A DNA stretch of 64,000 nt from Pseudomaricurvus albidus (GCF_018863235.1 NZ_JAHKRS010000006.1:124001-188000); one strand, 5' to 3'. Positions 18,129 to 32,965 are shown, counted from the first letter of the stretch. Notes: a model not told the origin generated them from the letters alone. Numbers and translations are program-made.

Positions 18129-18680
18129 TTACAGCGACAGAGGCCGCAGCTCGGCAATTTCTGAACTCTGTAGTTGCCACAGCAAGTTAAATTCTTCCAG
18201 CAAGGCTTTTGATTCAGGCGCTGCATCAGTATTGCTGAAGCCATCAAATTCTCCATCGTGGTGTTGGAGTAATAGTTGTCGCTGATCGACAATGACATAC
18301 CCCTGATTTTCGTTTTGTGGCTGAATATTGAGTTTGCGAATTTTAATTTTACTGGTGAGTCGTTTTTGTAAAGCCAGTAAAGCGTGGTGTCTGCCGAACA
18401 AGGGTTTCGGGTCTTTTACCAATATTCGAACTTCGGCTTGACGGTGTGCACGCACCAGGGCACTCAGTGCGCTACACACTTCTGAGTCAGCAAATAGTAT
18501 CGGGTCGAGCTGCTGGCTCAGGATGTCCACATAGCGGCGTCCGCCGGCAAGCATCCGATGCAGATATTTGGCGAAAGCTTCCGGGCCGTGAAGCAGTGTA
18601 AGGGTGTCGCAGCTCTGAGAGGGGATCTCTCTGTCAGAGCCTGGGTTGTGAGGTGTATCCGTCGATGATTCCGGATTCAT
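18129..18680 (-). CDS. Conserved protein of unknown function (DUF7931-like)
   Basis: A 183-residue soluble protein. Residues about 32-180 resemble the DUF7931 domain that in pseudomonads lies beside or fused to a GNAT acetyltransferase: FAKYLHRMLAGGRRYVDILS, then VRILVKDPKPLFGRHHALLA and GYVIVDQRQLLLQH. The layout recalls one half of a phospholipase D-like fold, but no HxK motif is present. The domain name is from memory and should be checked by profile search. The first 30 residues look disordered. It lies 48 bp upstream of the secretin-domain gene and 74 bp downstream of roxA. No GNAT gene is adjacent here. Confidence 0.55.
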   Translation of the reverse strand: MNPESSTDTPHNPGSDREIPSQSCDTLTLLHGPEAFAKYLHRMLAGGRRYVDILSQQLDPILFADSEVCSALSALVRAHRQAEVRILVKDPKPLFGRHHALLALQKRLTSKIKIRKLNIQPQNENQGYVIVDQRQLLLQHHDGEFDGFSNTDAAPESKALLEEFNLLWQLQSSEIAELRPLSL

Positions 18681-18754
18681 GGGATCTCCGGTTTTGTCTT
18701 ATTGAGTCAGTTCCTAGCATGCCACGGATATTCAAAAGGGTCACGCGGATCGTC

Positions 18755-19975
18755 TTAATCCTCTTCAGCGTCCTCTTCATCAAGAATGAAAAGTTGTTGA
18801 TTGAGCAGCAGGGTCTGCACGATCAGCTTTTCTTGATCATCTTGTATGGCGTCAGACAGAGCGGTCCCGGTGAATGTCCGTTTGTTGGATAATAAATGCG
18901 CCAGTTTTTCGTTGACGGAGTAGCTGTTGCCGTCCACAAACAGATGGCACTGCCCATGGGGAAGTGCTTCAGGGCTGCGATTGCTGTTGTCGTCAGTAAG
19001 AAATGCAAACCGTGAGGCCGGGTCGCGAGTCAGGAGGTCTTCCGGAGCCCAGCAAGGCAGCTCTTCGGGTATGACCTCACCAGAAGCCACTTCTTCACAG
19101 GTCAGTCTGTCTTCGATTTCATATTTGGGGGTTGTCATGTAGCGCCCAAACCAGTTTTCAATGGACGCCGGGGTGATGGCTTTCGACCAAAGCTGATGAA
19201 TTTGTTGCAGGGCGTCATGAGAAATTTCACCACTGTGTTGTTGTGGTGTGAATGCCGGATCCTGAAAACGATGGTCTTCTGTCAGAGTGCTCAGGTGCTC
19301 CTGTAATAGCTCTTCCAGTATCTCTGCCTGGCTCGGAGCGCGAAAACCAATAGAGTAGGTGATGCAGTCATCATCCAGTGCTTTTCCCCAGTGAGCCACC
19401 TGAGGGGGTAGGTACAGCATATCCCCGGGTTCCAGAGTGAAGGATTCCTGCTCGTGAAATTCCGTCAGAATGTGCAGGTCGGTATCATCCCTTTTCCGAG
19501 ACCCGGCGTTGCAGTGCTGTCCAATCTGCCAGTGTCGTTTACCACCGGCTTGCAACAGAAACACATCGTACTGGTCGTAGTGAGGTCCTACGCTGCCGCC
19601 TCTGGTGGCGTAGCTGATCATGATGTCATCAAGGCGCCAGCTTGGGATAAAGCGAAACTGATCCAGTAGATCGGCCACCTCAGGGATCAGGTGATCCGCA
19701 GCCTGAATCAGAAGGGTCCATTTGTCTGCGGGTAATTTGGAGAATTCGGATTCGTTGAAAGGCCCGCGTCGCAACTCCCACGGTGATTTTCCTTTTTCCA
19801 GAATGATGCGCGATTCCACGTCTTCTTCCAGAGCCAGGCCTGCCAGCTCATCAGGCGTGACCGGGCTTTGGTAATCGGGAATGGCCTGTCGAATCAGTAG
19901 CGGTTTTTGCTGCCAGTATTCACGAATAAAGTCATCGGTACTGATGCTGCCTAGTTGAGTCAGTGGCGTCGTCAT
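18755..19975 (-). CDS. roxA: Ribosomal protein uL16 arginine hydroxylase RoxA (YcfD-type cupin)
   Basis: This 406-residue JmjC-type oxygenase uses Fe(II) and 2-oxoglutarate. The iron ligands are visible as His132 and Asp134 (GPHYDQYDVF) and His195 (PPQVAHWG). E. coli YcfD/RoxA hydroxylates an arginine of ribosomal protein uL16, and Pseudomonas has the same gene next to purB. The length and the C-terminal winged-helix-like region match. The C-terminus is acidic (DEEDAEED). It lies downstream of purB on the same strand, with a strong hairpin between them. Confidence 0.9.
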   Translation of the reverse strand: MTTPLTQLGSISTDDFIREYWQQKPLLIRQAIPDYQSPVTPDELAGLALEEDVESRIILEKGKSPWELRRGPFNESEFSKLPADKWTLLIQAADHLIPEVADLLDQFRFIPSWRLDDIMISYATRGGSVGPHYDQYDVFLLQAGGKRHWQIGQHCNAGSRKRDDTDLHILTEFHEQESFTLEPGDMLYLPPQVAHWGKALDDDCITYSIGFRAPSQAEILEELLQEHLSTLTEDHRFQDPAFTPQQHSGEISHDALQQIHQLWSKAITPASIENWFGRYMTTPKYEIEDRLTCEEVASGEVIPEELPCWAPEDLLTRDPASRFAFLTDDNSNRSPEALPHGQCHLFVDGNSYSVNEKLAHLLSNKRTFTGTALSDAIQDDQEKLIVQTLLLNQQLFILDEEDAEED

Positions 19976-20015
19976 AAGCAGACCTGCAGGAAAAATATGG
20001 AGCTGGAGGGAGGGG

Positions 20016-20046
20016 TGTCAGGCCAGCGGAAACAGCTGGCCTGACA
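20016..20046. repeat. Perfect hairpin between purB and roxA
   Basis: TGTCAGGCCAGC at 20016-20027 and GCTGGCCTGACA at 20035-20046 are perfect 12-bp arms around a seven-base loop, 25 bases after the purB stop on the minus strand. No T-run follows, so it is not a canonical intrinsic terminator. It may protect the purB mRNA end or act with Rho. Confidence 0.7.
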
Positions 20047-20071
20047 GGATCAAAGGTTTCTTGATCAGATA

Positions 20072-21454
<1,383 letters not shown>

Positions 21455-21552
21455 TTATCTGTCAGATGGGGAAAGGGTTCGAGGTTCTAGCTCGAAACAT
21501 TAAGGCCGGCATCATACCCGAAAATGAGGCCGACGGCTCATTTAATGAGCCC

Positions 21553-22182
21553 TTAATTGAGCTCTTTCAGCAGCCGATCGGCACATTCAGAGAGCTTTTT
21601 ACGCTGCAGAACTACCTGGAATCGTGTTCCGCCGACCTGACGCCAAAGGGTGGCGGCTCTGATGCCGGCAAACAGCAGGGCTCGAATCTGATTGGCAACC
21701 CGGGTCTGCTGCAGATAGCTGAAGTCCCCCATGACCTGGATCCTGAATTTAAAGGTGCTGATGGTGTCGCCGTAGAGGCCACCCAGGCTGGCCAGCACAT
21801 TCTCGTGGGTGATGTCGAAATGTTCAGCCTGGCGTTCGCATTGCTCAAGGCGTTTGCCGATGATTTCGAGCATGTCTTTACGCCCCATCATTTTCTTCTG
21901 CAGGTGCAGCATGCCCAGCACATAGCGGAGTGTGTCGGGGTAGTCGCGATTTTGGTGGTGGTGGAGCAGGTCGCTCATGATCTTCAGGCCCAGCTCAAGA
22001 TTGGCTGTACGGCCACCAAAGACATCCAGCGCCGATTGCGGACTTTGAATGAAAAGGCTTTGCAGAGAAGCTTTTTGGGGCTCCGAGGGGACATAGCCGG
22101 TTTTGGCCAGCTGCTCGACAAGTCCCGCTGCCTGAAAAACGCCGGCCATTGCCAGGGTAATGTCATTCCAATTCTTGCTCAA
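21553..22182 (-). CDS. hflD: High-frequency lysogenization protein HflD homologue
   Basis: A 209-residue mostly helical protein, matching HflD in length and position between purB and mnmA. It has LAMAGVFQAAGLVEQLAKTG near the N-terminus and LHLQKKMMGRKDMLEIIGKR in the centre. In E. coli HflD is a peripheral membrane protein that binds phage lambda CII. The normal cellular role is unsettled, and its linkage to mnmA is conserved across gammaproteobacteria. Confidence 0.93.
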   Translation of the reverse strand: MSKNWNDITLAMAGVFQAAGLVEQLAKTGYVPSEPQKASLQSLFIQSPQSALDVFGGRTANLELGLKIMSDLLHHHQNRDYPDTLRYVLGMLHLQKKMMGRKDMLEIIGKRLEQCERQAEHFDITHENVLASLGGLYGDTISTFKFRIQVMGDFSYLQQTRVANQIRALLFAGIRAATLWRQVGGTRFQVVLQRKKLSECADRLLKELN

Positions 22183-22281
22183 AGTTTAAATCCTTTAGAA
22201 TTCAGATGGTTGAACTCTTGATTGAAAGTTAATTCTAGGTTTTGGGATGCTGGCTTTAGCGCTATTCCGCAGTTATTTCGG

Positions 22282-23418
22282 TCAATGGGCACGCTCAATG
22301 ACGGCGCCACCGAGGCAGGTGTCGTCCTGGTAAAACACCACTGATTGACCTGGAGTGATGGCCCTTTGGGGTTCATCAAAGGTGACTGTCAGCTGCCCAT
22401 TCTCTCTCAGGGTGACCTCACAGGCCTGATCTGGCTGACGGTAACGCGTTTTGGCCATGCAGCGTACGACTCCATTTTTCGCTTCAGGTTCGCCGTTGAT
22501 CCAATGGCTTTGTCCCGCGTCCAGCGCAGGGCTAAGCAGCATGGGATGGTCAGCTCCCTGAACGGCGATTAACTGATTGGTGTCGAGGTTTTTGGCAGCC
22601 ACATACCAGGGGGCATCACTGGCATTTTTCAAGCCGCCAATGCCCAGCCCCTGACGCTGACCAATGGTGTGGTACATCAATCCGCTGTGTTTGCCGATGA
22701 CATTGCCTTTGTCATCGACAATATCGCCGGGTTGCGCGGGCAGGTATTGTTGCAGGAAGTCTTTAAAGCGCCGCTCACCGATAAAACAAATGCCGGTGCT
22801 GTCTTTTTTGTTATGGGTGATCAGGTCGTGCTCTTCTGCCAGCTGACGAACGACTTTTTTATCCAGCTCTCCGACAGGAAAGAGGGATTTGGAAAACTCC
22901 TTCTCACCCACGGCGTGCAGGAAATAGCTCTGGTCCTTGTTGTTATCCAGGCCTTTAAGCAGCGTTGTGTGGCCATTCAGCTCGCCCCGTCGGACGTAGT
23001 GCCCGGTAGCGATCAGATCTGCACCCAGAACCTCAGCGTATTCGAGAAAGACTTTAAATTTAATCTCACGGTTACACAGAATATCGGGGTTGGGTGTACG
23101 ACCGGCCTGATACTCTTCCAGAAAGTGTTCGAAGACATTGTCCCAGTATTCTGCGGCAAAGTTGGCCGTGTGAAGCTTGATGCCCAGCTTGTCACACACG
23201 GCCTCTGCATCCGCCAGATCATCTTTGGCCGAGCAGTATTCTGTGCCATCGTCCTCGTCCCAGTTTTTCATAAACAGGCCTTCAACCTGATAGCCTTGCT
23301 GGATCAGGAGGAGGGCGGAGACAGAAGAGTCTACTCCGCCAGACATGCCGACGATAACCTTGGTTTCCGAAGGGTTTTTGACCACTGAAGGGTCAGAGGT
23401 GTGTGTTTGGGTAGTCAA
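22282..23418 (-). CDS. mnmA: tRNA 2-thiouridine synthase MnmA
   Basis: The 378-residue enzyme thiolates U34 of Lys, Glu and Gln tRNAs. The ATP pyrophosphatase loop is [11 protein letters not shown] (24-34). The catalytic cysteines are Cys115 ([11 protein letters not shown]) and Cys211 ([12 protein letters not shown]), matching Cys102 and Cys199 of the E. coli enzyme plus a 13-residue N-terminal extension. Its sulfur comes from TusE after the TusBCD relay, whose genes are at 9160-10247. It lies 35 bp after the end of an upstream minus-strand start region shared with the endonuclease-fold gene. Confidence 0.97.
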   Translation of the reverse strand: MTTQTHTSDPSVVKNPSETKVIVGMSGGVDSSVSALLLIQQGYQVEGLFMKNWDEDDGTEYCSAKDDLADAEAVCDKLGIKLHTANFAAEYWDNVFEHFLEEYQAGRTPNPDILCNREIKFKVFLEYAEVLGADLIATGHYVRRGELNGHTTLLKGLDNNKDQSYFLHAVGEKEFSKSLFPVGELDKKVVRQLAEEHDLITHNKKDSTGICFIGERRFKDFLQQYLPAQPGDIVDDKGNVIGKHSGLMYHTIGQRQGLGIGGLKNASDAPWYVAAKNLDTNQLIAVQGADHPMLLSPALDAGQSHWINGEPEAKNGVVRCMAKTRYRQPDQACEVTLRENGQLTVTFDEPQRAITPGQSVVFYQDDTCLGGAVIERAH

Positions 23419-23453
23419 AGGGTACTTCCTAAATCAGCTGCTGCCTGATTGGT

Positions 23454-24251
23454 CTAATCTGGCCTGTGTCGAATTCCTGAGGCCAGCTCAACCTTACAAA
23501 TCAATGGTGAATGGTCAGAACTGGAGATGGTATCAATAATTTCCATTTCAAGCAGGTGTAAACCTCGAATATAGATGTGATCCAGGTAACGCCTGGTGCG
23601 TGGCATGTGGAAAGGTTTGCAGCGCTCAAAGCCGGCCTCGCCCAGAATCTCGTCCAGCAGGCGCAGCTGGTTGCGGGTAAAGGTATTAAAATCCCCACAA
23701 AAGACCGCGGGCAGGTGGCTATAGGTCTTAACAGTCGAGAGTACCTGCTCCAGTTCAAGCCTGAATACCGAGCGACGTTTGAACAGCAGCATATGAAGGT
23801 TGATGACCAACAGGTTTTGGCCTGTCGTCATCGGCAGTAAGCTGATGACGGTAGCTTTGGGGGTTTTCGTGACCGGTTCCCGTCGCAGGCTTAACAGGGC
23901 GTGGGCCTGCTTGTGGATGGGATAGCCGCTGGCGGTCAGGACACCTTCAGTAAAGCCATCAGGGCGATGATAACTGATGCTGTAGTTGTGGTTAAGCTCC
24001 CAGAGCTCGTGGGGCAGATCCAGCTTTTGGTTGGCCAGCACCTCCTGCAGGCACAAAATGTCTGAGCGATAGGCCAGATCGCAGATATCCTTGTCAAAAA
24101 TCTCCCCCCCATGGCGCTTGAATATATTCCAGACCACCAGTGTGAACGTTCGGGGCAGCTTTTCGCCTTCATGGTTCAGCTGTTGGGACAGGCGGGCACC
24201 AAAGCTGGTGGCTTTCCGTACCTGTAAAAAGCTTTTGAGGTGTTGCTTCAT
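23454..24251 (-). CDS. Endonuclease/exonuclease/phosphatase-fold protein
   Basis: This 265-residue protein carries the metal-dependent EEP (DNase I/exonuclease III) motifs in order: WNIFKRHG (about 41-48), LCLQEV with the metal-binding Glu (66-71), NLHM, the catalytic CGDFNTF, LDHIYI and the C-terminal SSDHSPL with the catalytic His. Family members cut DNA, RNA, phospholipids or phosphoinositides, so the substrate cannot be named. No signal peptide is evident. It is inserted between mnmA and nudJ, which are adjacent in E. coli, and is probably cotranscribed with them (22-36 bp gaps). Confidence 0.85.
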   Translation of the reverse strand: MKQHLKSFLQVRKATSFGARLSQQLNHEGEKLPRTFTLVVWNIFKRHGGEIFDKDICDLAYRSDILCLQEVLANQKLDLPHELWELNHNYSISYHRPDGFTEGVLTASGYPIHKQAHALLSLRREPVTKTPKATVISLLPMTTGQNLLVINLHMLLFKRRSVFRLELEQVLSTVKTYSHLPAVFCGDFNTFTRNQLRLLDEILGEAGFERCKPFHMPRTRRYLDHIYIRGLHLLEMEIIDTISSSDHSPLICKVELASGIRHRPD

Positions 24252-24272
24252 AATTTGGAGGCGCTGTTGTGA

Positions 24273-24740
24273 TTAGGATTCGATGGGCGCGGCAAACTCG
24301 GTAATCAAATCCAGCGGGTACGAAATGCCAAGCCGGTAGTCATCTATGACTTTTTTGACCACCGGGCTGCGTAACTGGTCTTCGATCATCAGAATTTCTT
24401 CATAGTCTAGCCATACTGCTTCCAGAATGCCTTCATCGAGGTGGGTGTCTGGCACCTCTTCCAGGGCTTCAGCGATCAAGGTGCTGCGCAAATAACTGAT
24501 GCCGTTGGGGGCGTGGTAGGTCGATAGCCCACCAAAGCGGATGGGGAGTACATTCCAGCCGGTTTCTTCCAGGGTCTCTCTAACTGCAGCCTGAATGACG
24601 GATTCACCATGTTCAATATGTCCGGCTGGCTGGTTGTAGACAATCTTGCCGTCACGCTGCTCTTTTACCAGAAGGTAACGTCCATCGCGTTCAACAATGG
24701 TGGCAACAGTGGCGTGGGGGCGTTTGGCTGAGTCTGGCAT
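24273..24740 (-). CDS. nudJ: Nudix hydrolase NudJ
   Basis: A 155-residue Nudix enzyme. The full GX5EX7REUXEEXGU box starts at GHIEHGE near residue 40 and ends EETGW near 62. NudJ of E. coli hydrolyses thiamine pyrophosphate intermediates and nucleoside di- and triphosphates, and has the same length and the same neighbours (mnmA and rluE). Substrate here is by orthology only. Confidence 0.9.
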   Translation of the reverse strand: MPDSAKRPHATVATIVERDGRYLLVKEQRDGKIVYNQPAGHIEHGESVIQAAVRETLEETGWNVLPIRFGGLSTYHAPNGISYLRSTLIAEALEEVPDTHLDEGILEAVWLDYEEILMIEDQLRSPVVKKVIDDYRLGISYPLDLITEFAAPIES

Positions 24741-24824
24741 CTTGAGGTCCGTATTTCTGACGTTGGGGGTAGTGTAGGTGCAAATTGCAGCGTACTTGTA
24801 GTTTTACAACAAAAGTATTGGGCA

Positions 24825-25505
24825 TCAGTAGCGGTTTTTGGGTTTCCTGTTGCCGCTTTTCGTTTGCGGGTGGGGATTAGCCGATCTCGACGTTCGACGG
24901 TTTCCTGAAGGCGGGCGGCGAGCCTGGCTTGGCTTCCGCCGGGGTGTGGGTGTCGGGCTGTTAACGGTTTCTTCCCGGTATTCGCCGGGCTGCAAACCGT
25001 CCAATTTCCAGATTCCAATTGACGCGCGAATCAGCCTCAGCGTGGGGTGCCCTATGGCTGCCGTCATGCGTCTGACTTGCCGGTTACGGCCTTCAGTAAT
25101 GGTGATTTCCAGCCATTGTGTAGGGATGGACTGGCGCTCACGAATCGGTGGGATGCGGTCCCAGAGCGCCTGAGGTGGAGGGATTGGCCTGACTTTGGCC
25201 GGTCGGGTGGGGCCATCCTTTAAGGTCAGTCCCTCCCGGAATTGCAGGAGTGACTCTTCGCTGGGGATGCCTTCAACCTGTGCCCAATAGGTTTTGGGTT
25301 GTTTATGTTTTGGGTTGCTGATCTGATGCTGCAGTTGACCGTCATCGGTCAGTAACATCAGGCCTTCAGAGTCGTAGTCCAGACGACCGGCAGGGTAAAA
25401 GCCATCATGGTCTGGAAGGTATCGTTTGAGCGTGGCGCGGCCATCGCTATCGCGAAACTGGCTGAGCACCTGAAAGGGCTTATTAAGAAGAATGATGCGA
25501 CTCAT
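24825..25505 (-). CDS. rluE: 23S rRNA pseudouridine(2457) synthase RluE
   Basis: A 226-residue RsuA-family enzyme. It opens MSRIILLNKPFQVLSQF and has the catalytic GRLDYDSEGLMLLT with Asp43, then RNRQVRRMTAA. E. coli RluE modifies U2457 in the peptidyl-transferase region. The last 45 residues are a Pro/Arg/Lys/Ser-rich tail, probably disordered and RNA-binding. Divergent from the isocitrate dehydrogenase gene with about 150 bp between. Confidence 0.93.
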   Translation of the reverse strand: MSRIILLNKPFQVLSQFRDSDGRATLKRYLPDHDGFYPAGRLDYDSEGLMLLTDDGQLQHQISNPKHKQPKTYWAQVEGIPSEESLLQFREGLTLKDGPTRPAKVRPIPPPQALWDRIPPIRERQSIPTQWLEITITEGRNRQVRRMTAAIGHPTLRLIRASIGIWKLDGLQPGEYREETVNSPTPTPRRKPSQARRPPSGNRRTSRSANPHPQTKSGNRKPKNRY

Positions 25506-25633
25506 AGAGTAATGGTTCTTATCCGTGATGTAATTTTACTACCTAAATCTGATGGCGTTTGGTATGATGCGCCGCGAAAATGAGGAGCCGAGCAGGCCAC
25601 AAGTCATTCGGTTATGGCTCATGAGTACGATAA

Positions 25634-27889
<2,256 letters not shown>

Positions 27890-27922
27890 TAGGTCTGTTT
27901 CAAACGCTGTAAGTTACTATTG

Positions 27923-27951
27923 AAAAAGCCCCGGCCAGTCCGGGGCTTTTT
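27923..27951 (+). terminator. Terminator of monomeric isocitrate dehydrogenase
   Basis: AAAAAGCCCCGG at 27923-27934 pairs perfectly with CCGGGGCTTTTT at 27940-27951 over a five-base loop, followed by more T. Confidence 0.95.
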
Positions 27952-28040
27952 TGTTTATGGGGTTATCATCTTTCAATGTCCCTTCAGATGGTCGTGTTTT
28001 GTGCCACAATTTGGCCACCTTGTTATTCGGCGTGGCCAGC

Positions 28041-28046
28041 TATAAT
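28041..28046 (+). promoter_or_regulatory. Possible -10 of icd
   Basis: TATAAT at 28041-28046 lies 80 bp before the icd start and after the upstream terminator, so icd must have a promoter here. A TTGTTA upstream has only a 15-base spacer, so the -35 is uncertain. Confidence 0.45.
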
Positions 28047-28125
28047 CTAGAAAACCCCTCGGAGCAAATGCAACTCGCAGGGACATATTCGAACGCAAGC
28101 TACTGACATTGATTGGAGTATTAAT

Positions 28126-29379
<1,254 letters not shown>

Positions 29380-29474
29380 CGCCAAACCCCTCTCAATCCT
29401 GAGTCCTCTGATTGGTTACCGTTGGAGGTCGCAGGCTGAGAGCTGGTGTGGAAGAGAGTAGATTGCTGCGTAAG

Positions 29475-29747
29475 CTAATTAACAGCCTCTGCGTTGCCGA
29501 CAGCCAATGGCTGTGGTGGTGCGGAGGATTCCTGCTTCATTTTGCTGGGCAGCTGGATGTTGGTGGCGTGAAGACCTTTGGCGCCCTCGATGACATCAAA
29601 GGTCACCATTTGGCCCGCTTTCAAGGTTTTGTAGCCTTCCATATTGATGGATGAGTAGTGGGCGAACAAGTCTTCCCCTCCATCCTCTGGCAGTATGAAA
29701 CCATAGCCTTTAGCATTGTTGAACCACTTAACTGTACCTGTTGGCAT
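29475..29747 (-). CDS. cspD: Cold-shock-domain protein CspD
   Basis: A 90-residue protein with one cold-shock domain: GTVKWFNNAKGYGFI (RNP1-type) and DLFAHYSSI (RNP2-type). The tail after residue 67 is low-complexity (SAPPQPLAVGNAEAVN). In E. coli CspD inhibits DNA replication in stationary phase and lies divergent from clpS, the same arrangement as here. Confidence 0.95.
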   Translation of the reverse strand: MPTGTVKWFNNAKGYGFILPEDGGEDLFAHYSSINMEGYKTLKAGQMVTFDVIEGAKGLHATNIQLPSKMKQESSAPPQPLAVGNAEAVN

Positions 29748-30142
29748 AGAGAGTTCCTTACCTTTTAGCCTGTGGTGTCAGTAGTGTTGTCAGGAGTGCA
29801 TTTATTGTTATAGCCCCACCGAGTGCAGTGAGAGGTATTGTCGTTAACTTATACCGGCTTTGAAAACACATTGTGTAACAGCTACGCTTGGTGGTTCGAC
29901 TTACTTCACGAATTAGTTGGTATTACTAATTTAAGTCAGACTTAAAACGTAAATATGTTACGTATAACTGCGTGATCTATAACGGTATACTTCCTGACAT
30001 CGAAATGAATTTTTGGCTTACATTCTTAAGCTGTCGACTCTTATATCGAACAAGAAAATTCAAGTCAAGTAAAAAAATTAACCAAAATGCCGGCAAAGCG
30101 GCCGGTTTGTTGCATATTTGAACGCCCGGAGTGAGGCTTTTA
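29748..30142. promoter_or_regulatory. cspD-clpS divergent promoter region with two adjacent inverted repeats
   Basis: The 395-bp AT-rich region has no gene. Two inverted repeats adjoin each other: TTTAAGT/ACTTAAA at 29930-29946 (three-base centre) and ACGTAA/TTACGT at 29947-29963 (five-base centre). A CCGGC/GCCGG hairpin lies in the clpS leader near 30090-30110. These are operator-like but no known regulator motif is recognised. Confidence 0.4.
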
Positions 30143-30517
30143 ATGGGTAATCCGGATAAACATAATCTAAGATTAAGTGTAGATGGCCACGATGATGAAC
30201 ATTACGCCGATGACACAGGGGTTGCGGTCGAAGAATCCAAGCCACGACTGAAACGTCCATCTATGTATAAAGTGGTCCTTCTCAACGATGACTATACTCC
30301 TATGGAGTTTGTTGTTGAGACGCTGGAAATATTTTTTGGGATGAATCGTGAGCAGGCAACGAATGTCATGTTAACGGTACACACCCAGGGAAAAGCGGTC
30401 TGCGGCGTATTTACCAGAGACATTGCTGAAACTAAAGCGGCCCAGGTGAATCAATATGCCAAGGAGAATGAGCATCCGCTATTGTGCGAGATAGAGGCGG
30501 TTGAAGATGAAGAGTAA
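30143..30517 (+). CDS. clpS: N-degron adaptor ClpS
   Basis: The 124-residue adaptor binds N-terminal Leu, Phe, Trp or Tyr of substrates and delivers them to ClpA. The core has [20 protein letters not shown] (the Asn-Asp-Asp substrate pocket) and a C-terminal [19 protein letters not shown], as in E. coli ClpS (106 residues). The N-terminal extension before residue 40 is acidic and flexible. ATG at 30143 is chosen, with GTGAGG upstream; a GTG at 30131 is also in frame. clpA follows after 93 bp. Confidence 0.96.
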   Translation: MGNPDKHNLRLSVDGHDDEHYADDTGVAVEESKPRLKRPSMYKVVLLNDDYTPMEFVVETLEIFFGMNREQATNVMLTVHTQGKAVCGVFTRDIAETKAAQVNQYAKENEHPLLCEIEAVEDEE

Positions 30518-30610
30518 TCCTCCGGCAGTCAGAATGCGCCACTCGTCTTTGTTGAGGATTGATCATCAAGACTTTTTCAGGAACCACAGTTGCTTTAGAG
30601 GTGATAGCCA

Positions 30611-32878
30611 ATGCTGAGCAAAGATTTAGAAGTAACCTTAAATCTTGCCTTTAAAGGTGCCCGTTCAAAACGTCACGAGTTCATGACGGTTGAGCACCTC
30701 TTGCTGGCCCTAATAGATAATGATTCTGCCGCGAGTGTTCTCAGAGCCTGCGGGGCAGACCTTAATGCATTACGCAAAGATCTTATTGAGTTTGTCGATT
30801 CCACCACGCCTCTTATCCCGGAAAATGACACCGAGCGGGAAACCCAGCCCACTTTGGGGTTTCAACGAGTGCTTCAGAGGGCTGTATTCCACGTTCAGTC
30901 TTCCGGCAAAAAAGAGGTTACTGGCGCCAATGTACTGGTGGCCATATTCAGTGAGCAGGAAAGCCAGGCTGTGTATTACCTGAAACAGCAGAGCGTTGCT
31001 CGCATCGATGTGGTCAACTTCATTACCCACGGCATCTCAAAAGTCGCGGGGCACGACGAGCACCACGATGAAACCCCGCAAGACTTGGGGGATGAATCCT
31101 CCATTGGTGGTGATTCTCCGTCACAAAGTCCGCTGGAGTCCTATTCGACAAACCTCAACGAGGAAGCCATGCTGGGTCGCATAGACCCGCTGGTAGGGCG
31201 CCAAAATGAGGTTGAGCGGGTGTGTCAGATTTTGACACGTCGTCGCAAGAATAACCCGTTACTGGTGGGTGAATCAGGTGTTGGTAAAACAGCCATTGCC
31301 GAAGGTCTGGCGAAACGCATTGTTGATGGTGAGGTTCCGGAGGTGCTGGCAGACAGTGTTGTCTATTCGCTGGATCTGGGGTCATTGTTGGCCGGCACCA
31401 AGTATCGTGGTGATTTCGAGAAGCGTTTTAAAGGACTGCTGGCCGAACTGAGAAAGCAGGATCATGCGATCCTCTTCATCGACGAAATTCACACCATCAT
31501 CGGTGCTGGTGCAGCGTCAGGTGGTGTGATGGATGCCTCCAACCTGCTCAAGCCGCTGTTGACCTCGGGTGACCTGCGTTGTGTGGGTTCGACCACATTC
31601 CAGGAATATCGTGGCATTTTTGAGAAGGATCGCGCATTGTCACGCCGTTTTCAAAAGGTGGATGTGAATGAGCCCAATGTCGAAGACACTTATCTGATCC
31701 TGAAGGGGTTGAAGAGCCGTTTTGAAGAACACCACAATCTTCGCTATACCGACACAGCCTTGAAAGCAGCGGCAGAGCTGTCAGAGCGTTACATTCCAGA
31801 TCGTTTTATGCCCGATAAGGCCATTGACGTAATCGATGAGGCGGGCGCTTATCAGCAGTTGCTGGCACCATCGAAGCGTAAAAAGGTCATCGGAGTACAG
31901 GATATTGAGGCAGTTGTTGCCAAGATTGCTCGTATTCCTCCGAAAAGTGTTTCTTCATCCGATCGCGATCAGCTGCGCAATCTCGATAGCGATCTGAAGA
32001 TGACAGTGTTTGGCCAGGATGAAGCTATTGATGCATTGTCCACCTGCATCAAGCTTTCCCGTGCAGGCTTGAACGTGGCTGAAAAGCCGATCGGTTCTTT
32101 CCTGTTTGCCGGTCCTACCGGTGTGGGTAAGACCGAGCTGTGTAAGCAGTTGGCAACCTCTCTGGGGGTTGAGTTAACGCGCTTTGATATGTCTGAGTAT
32201 ATGGAGCGCCATACGGTATCTCGCCTGATTGGTGCGCCTCCGGGGTATGTAGGCTTTGATCAAGGGGGGCTGTTGACCGATGCTGTCACCAAGCATCCGC
32301 ACAGTGTGGTGCTGCTGGATGAGATCGAGAAAGCACATCCAGAAGTGTTCAATCTGTTGTTGCAGGTCATGGATCACGGCACTCTGACAGACAACAATGG
32401 CCGTAAAGCGGATTTCCGTAACGTTATTTTGATCATGACCACCAATGCCGGCGCTGAGGAAATGAGTCGTGCGTCCATTGGCTTCAAGCGTCAGGATCAC
32501 AGTTCGGACGGGATGGAGGTGATTAAGAAAATGTTCACTCCTGAGTTCCGCAACCGCCTGGATTCCATCATTCAATTTGGTCCTTTGACCATGGATGTTA
32601 TCAAAACAGTGGTTGATAAATTCCTGGTGCAATTGCAGTCCCAGTTGGATGACAAGCGAGTGACTCTCAATGTCAGTAGTGAGGCTCGTGAATGGCTCGC
32701 CGTTCACGGCTATGATGAAAAAATGGGCGCGCGCCCGATGGCCCGTCTGATTCAGGAGAAACTCAAAAAGCCACTTGCAGAAGAGGTGCTGTTTGGGGAT
32801 TTGTCCAGTAATGGTGGCGTCGTCGATGTTGTGCTTGAAGATGACGAGCTGGCGTTGAAGGTCAAAGTCACGGCGTAA
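30611..32878 (+). CDS. clpA: ATP-dependent protease ATPase subunit ClpA
   Basis: A 755-residue AAA+ unfoldase that feeds ClpP. The N-domain (about 1-145) binds ClpS. The two ATPase modules have Walker [14 protein letters not shown] and [13 protein letters not shown], and Walker [12 protein letters not shown] and [13 protein letters not shown]. The second module also has [16 protein letters not shown]. It is about the length of E. coli ClpA (758). clpP is not in this window. Confidence 0.97.
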   Translation: MLSKDLEVTLNLAFKGARSKRHEFMTVEHLLLALIDNDSAASVLRACGADLNALRKDLIEFVDSTTPLIPENDTERETQPTLGFQRVLQRAVFHVQSSGKKEVTGANVLVAIFSEQESQAVYYLKQQSVARIDVVNFITHGISKVAGHDEHHDETPQDLGDESSIGGDSPSQSPLESYSTNLNEEAMLGRIDPLVGRQNEVERVCQILTRRRKNNPLLVGESGVGKTAIAEGLAKRIVDGEVPEVLADSVVYSLDLGSLLAGTKYRGDFEKRFKGLLAELRKQDHAILFIDEIHTIIGAGAASGGVMDASNLLKPLLTSGDLRCVGSTTFQEYRGIFEKDRALSRRFQKVDVNEPNVEDTYLILKGLKSRFEEHHNLRYTDTALKAAAELSERYIPDRFMPDKAIDVIDEAGAYQQLLAPSKRKKVIGVQDIEAVVAKIARIPPKSVSSSDRDQLRNLDSDLKMTVFGQDEAIDALSTCIKLSRAGLNVAEKPIGSFLFAGPTGVGKTELCKQLATSLGVELTRFDMSEYMERHTVSRLIGAPPGYVGFDQGGLLTDAVTKHPHSVVLLDEIEKAHPEVFNLLLQVMDHGTLTDNNGRKADFRNVILIMTTNAGAEEMSRASIGFKRQDHSSDGMEVIKKMFTPEFRNRLDSIIQFGPLTMDVIKTVVDKFLVQLQSQLDDKRVTLNVSSEAREWLAVHGYDEKMGARPMARLIQEKLKKPLAEEVLFGDLSSNGGVVDVVLEDDELALKVKVTA

Positions 32879-32965
32879 TAGCTGTGACTGCTGGCAGGAA
32901 GGGCGGTTTTAAAAATCGCTCTTTCCCCAGCCCCTGGTGTATTTTCACCGGACAGCAGTAGCCAC

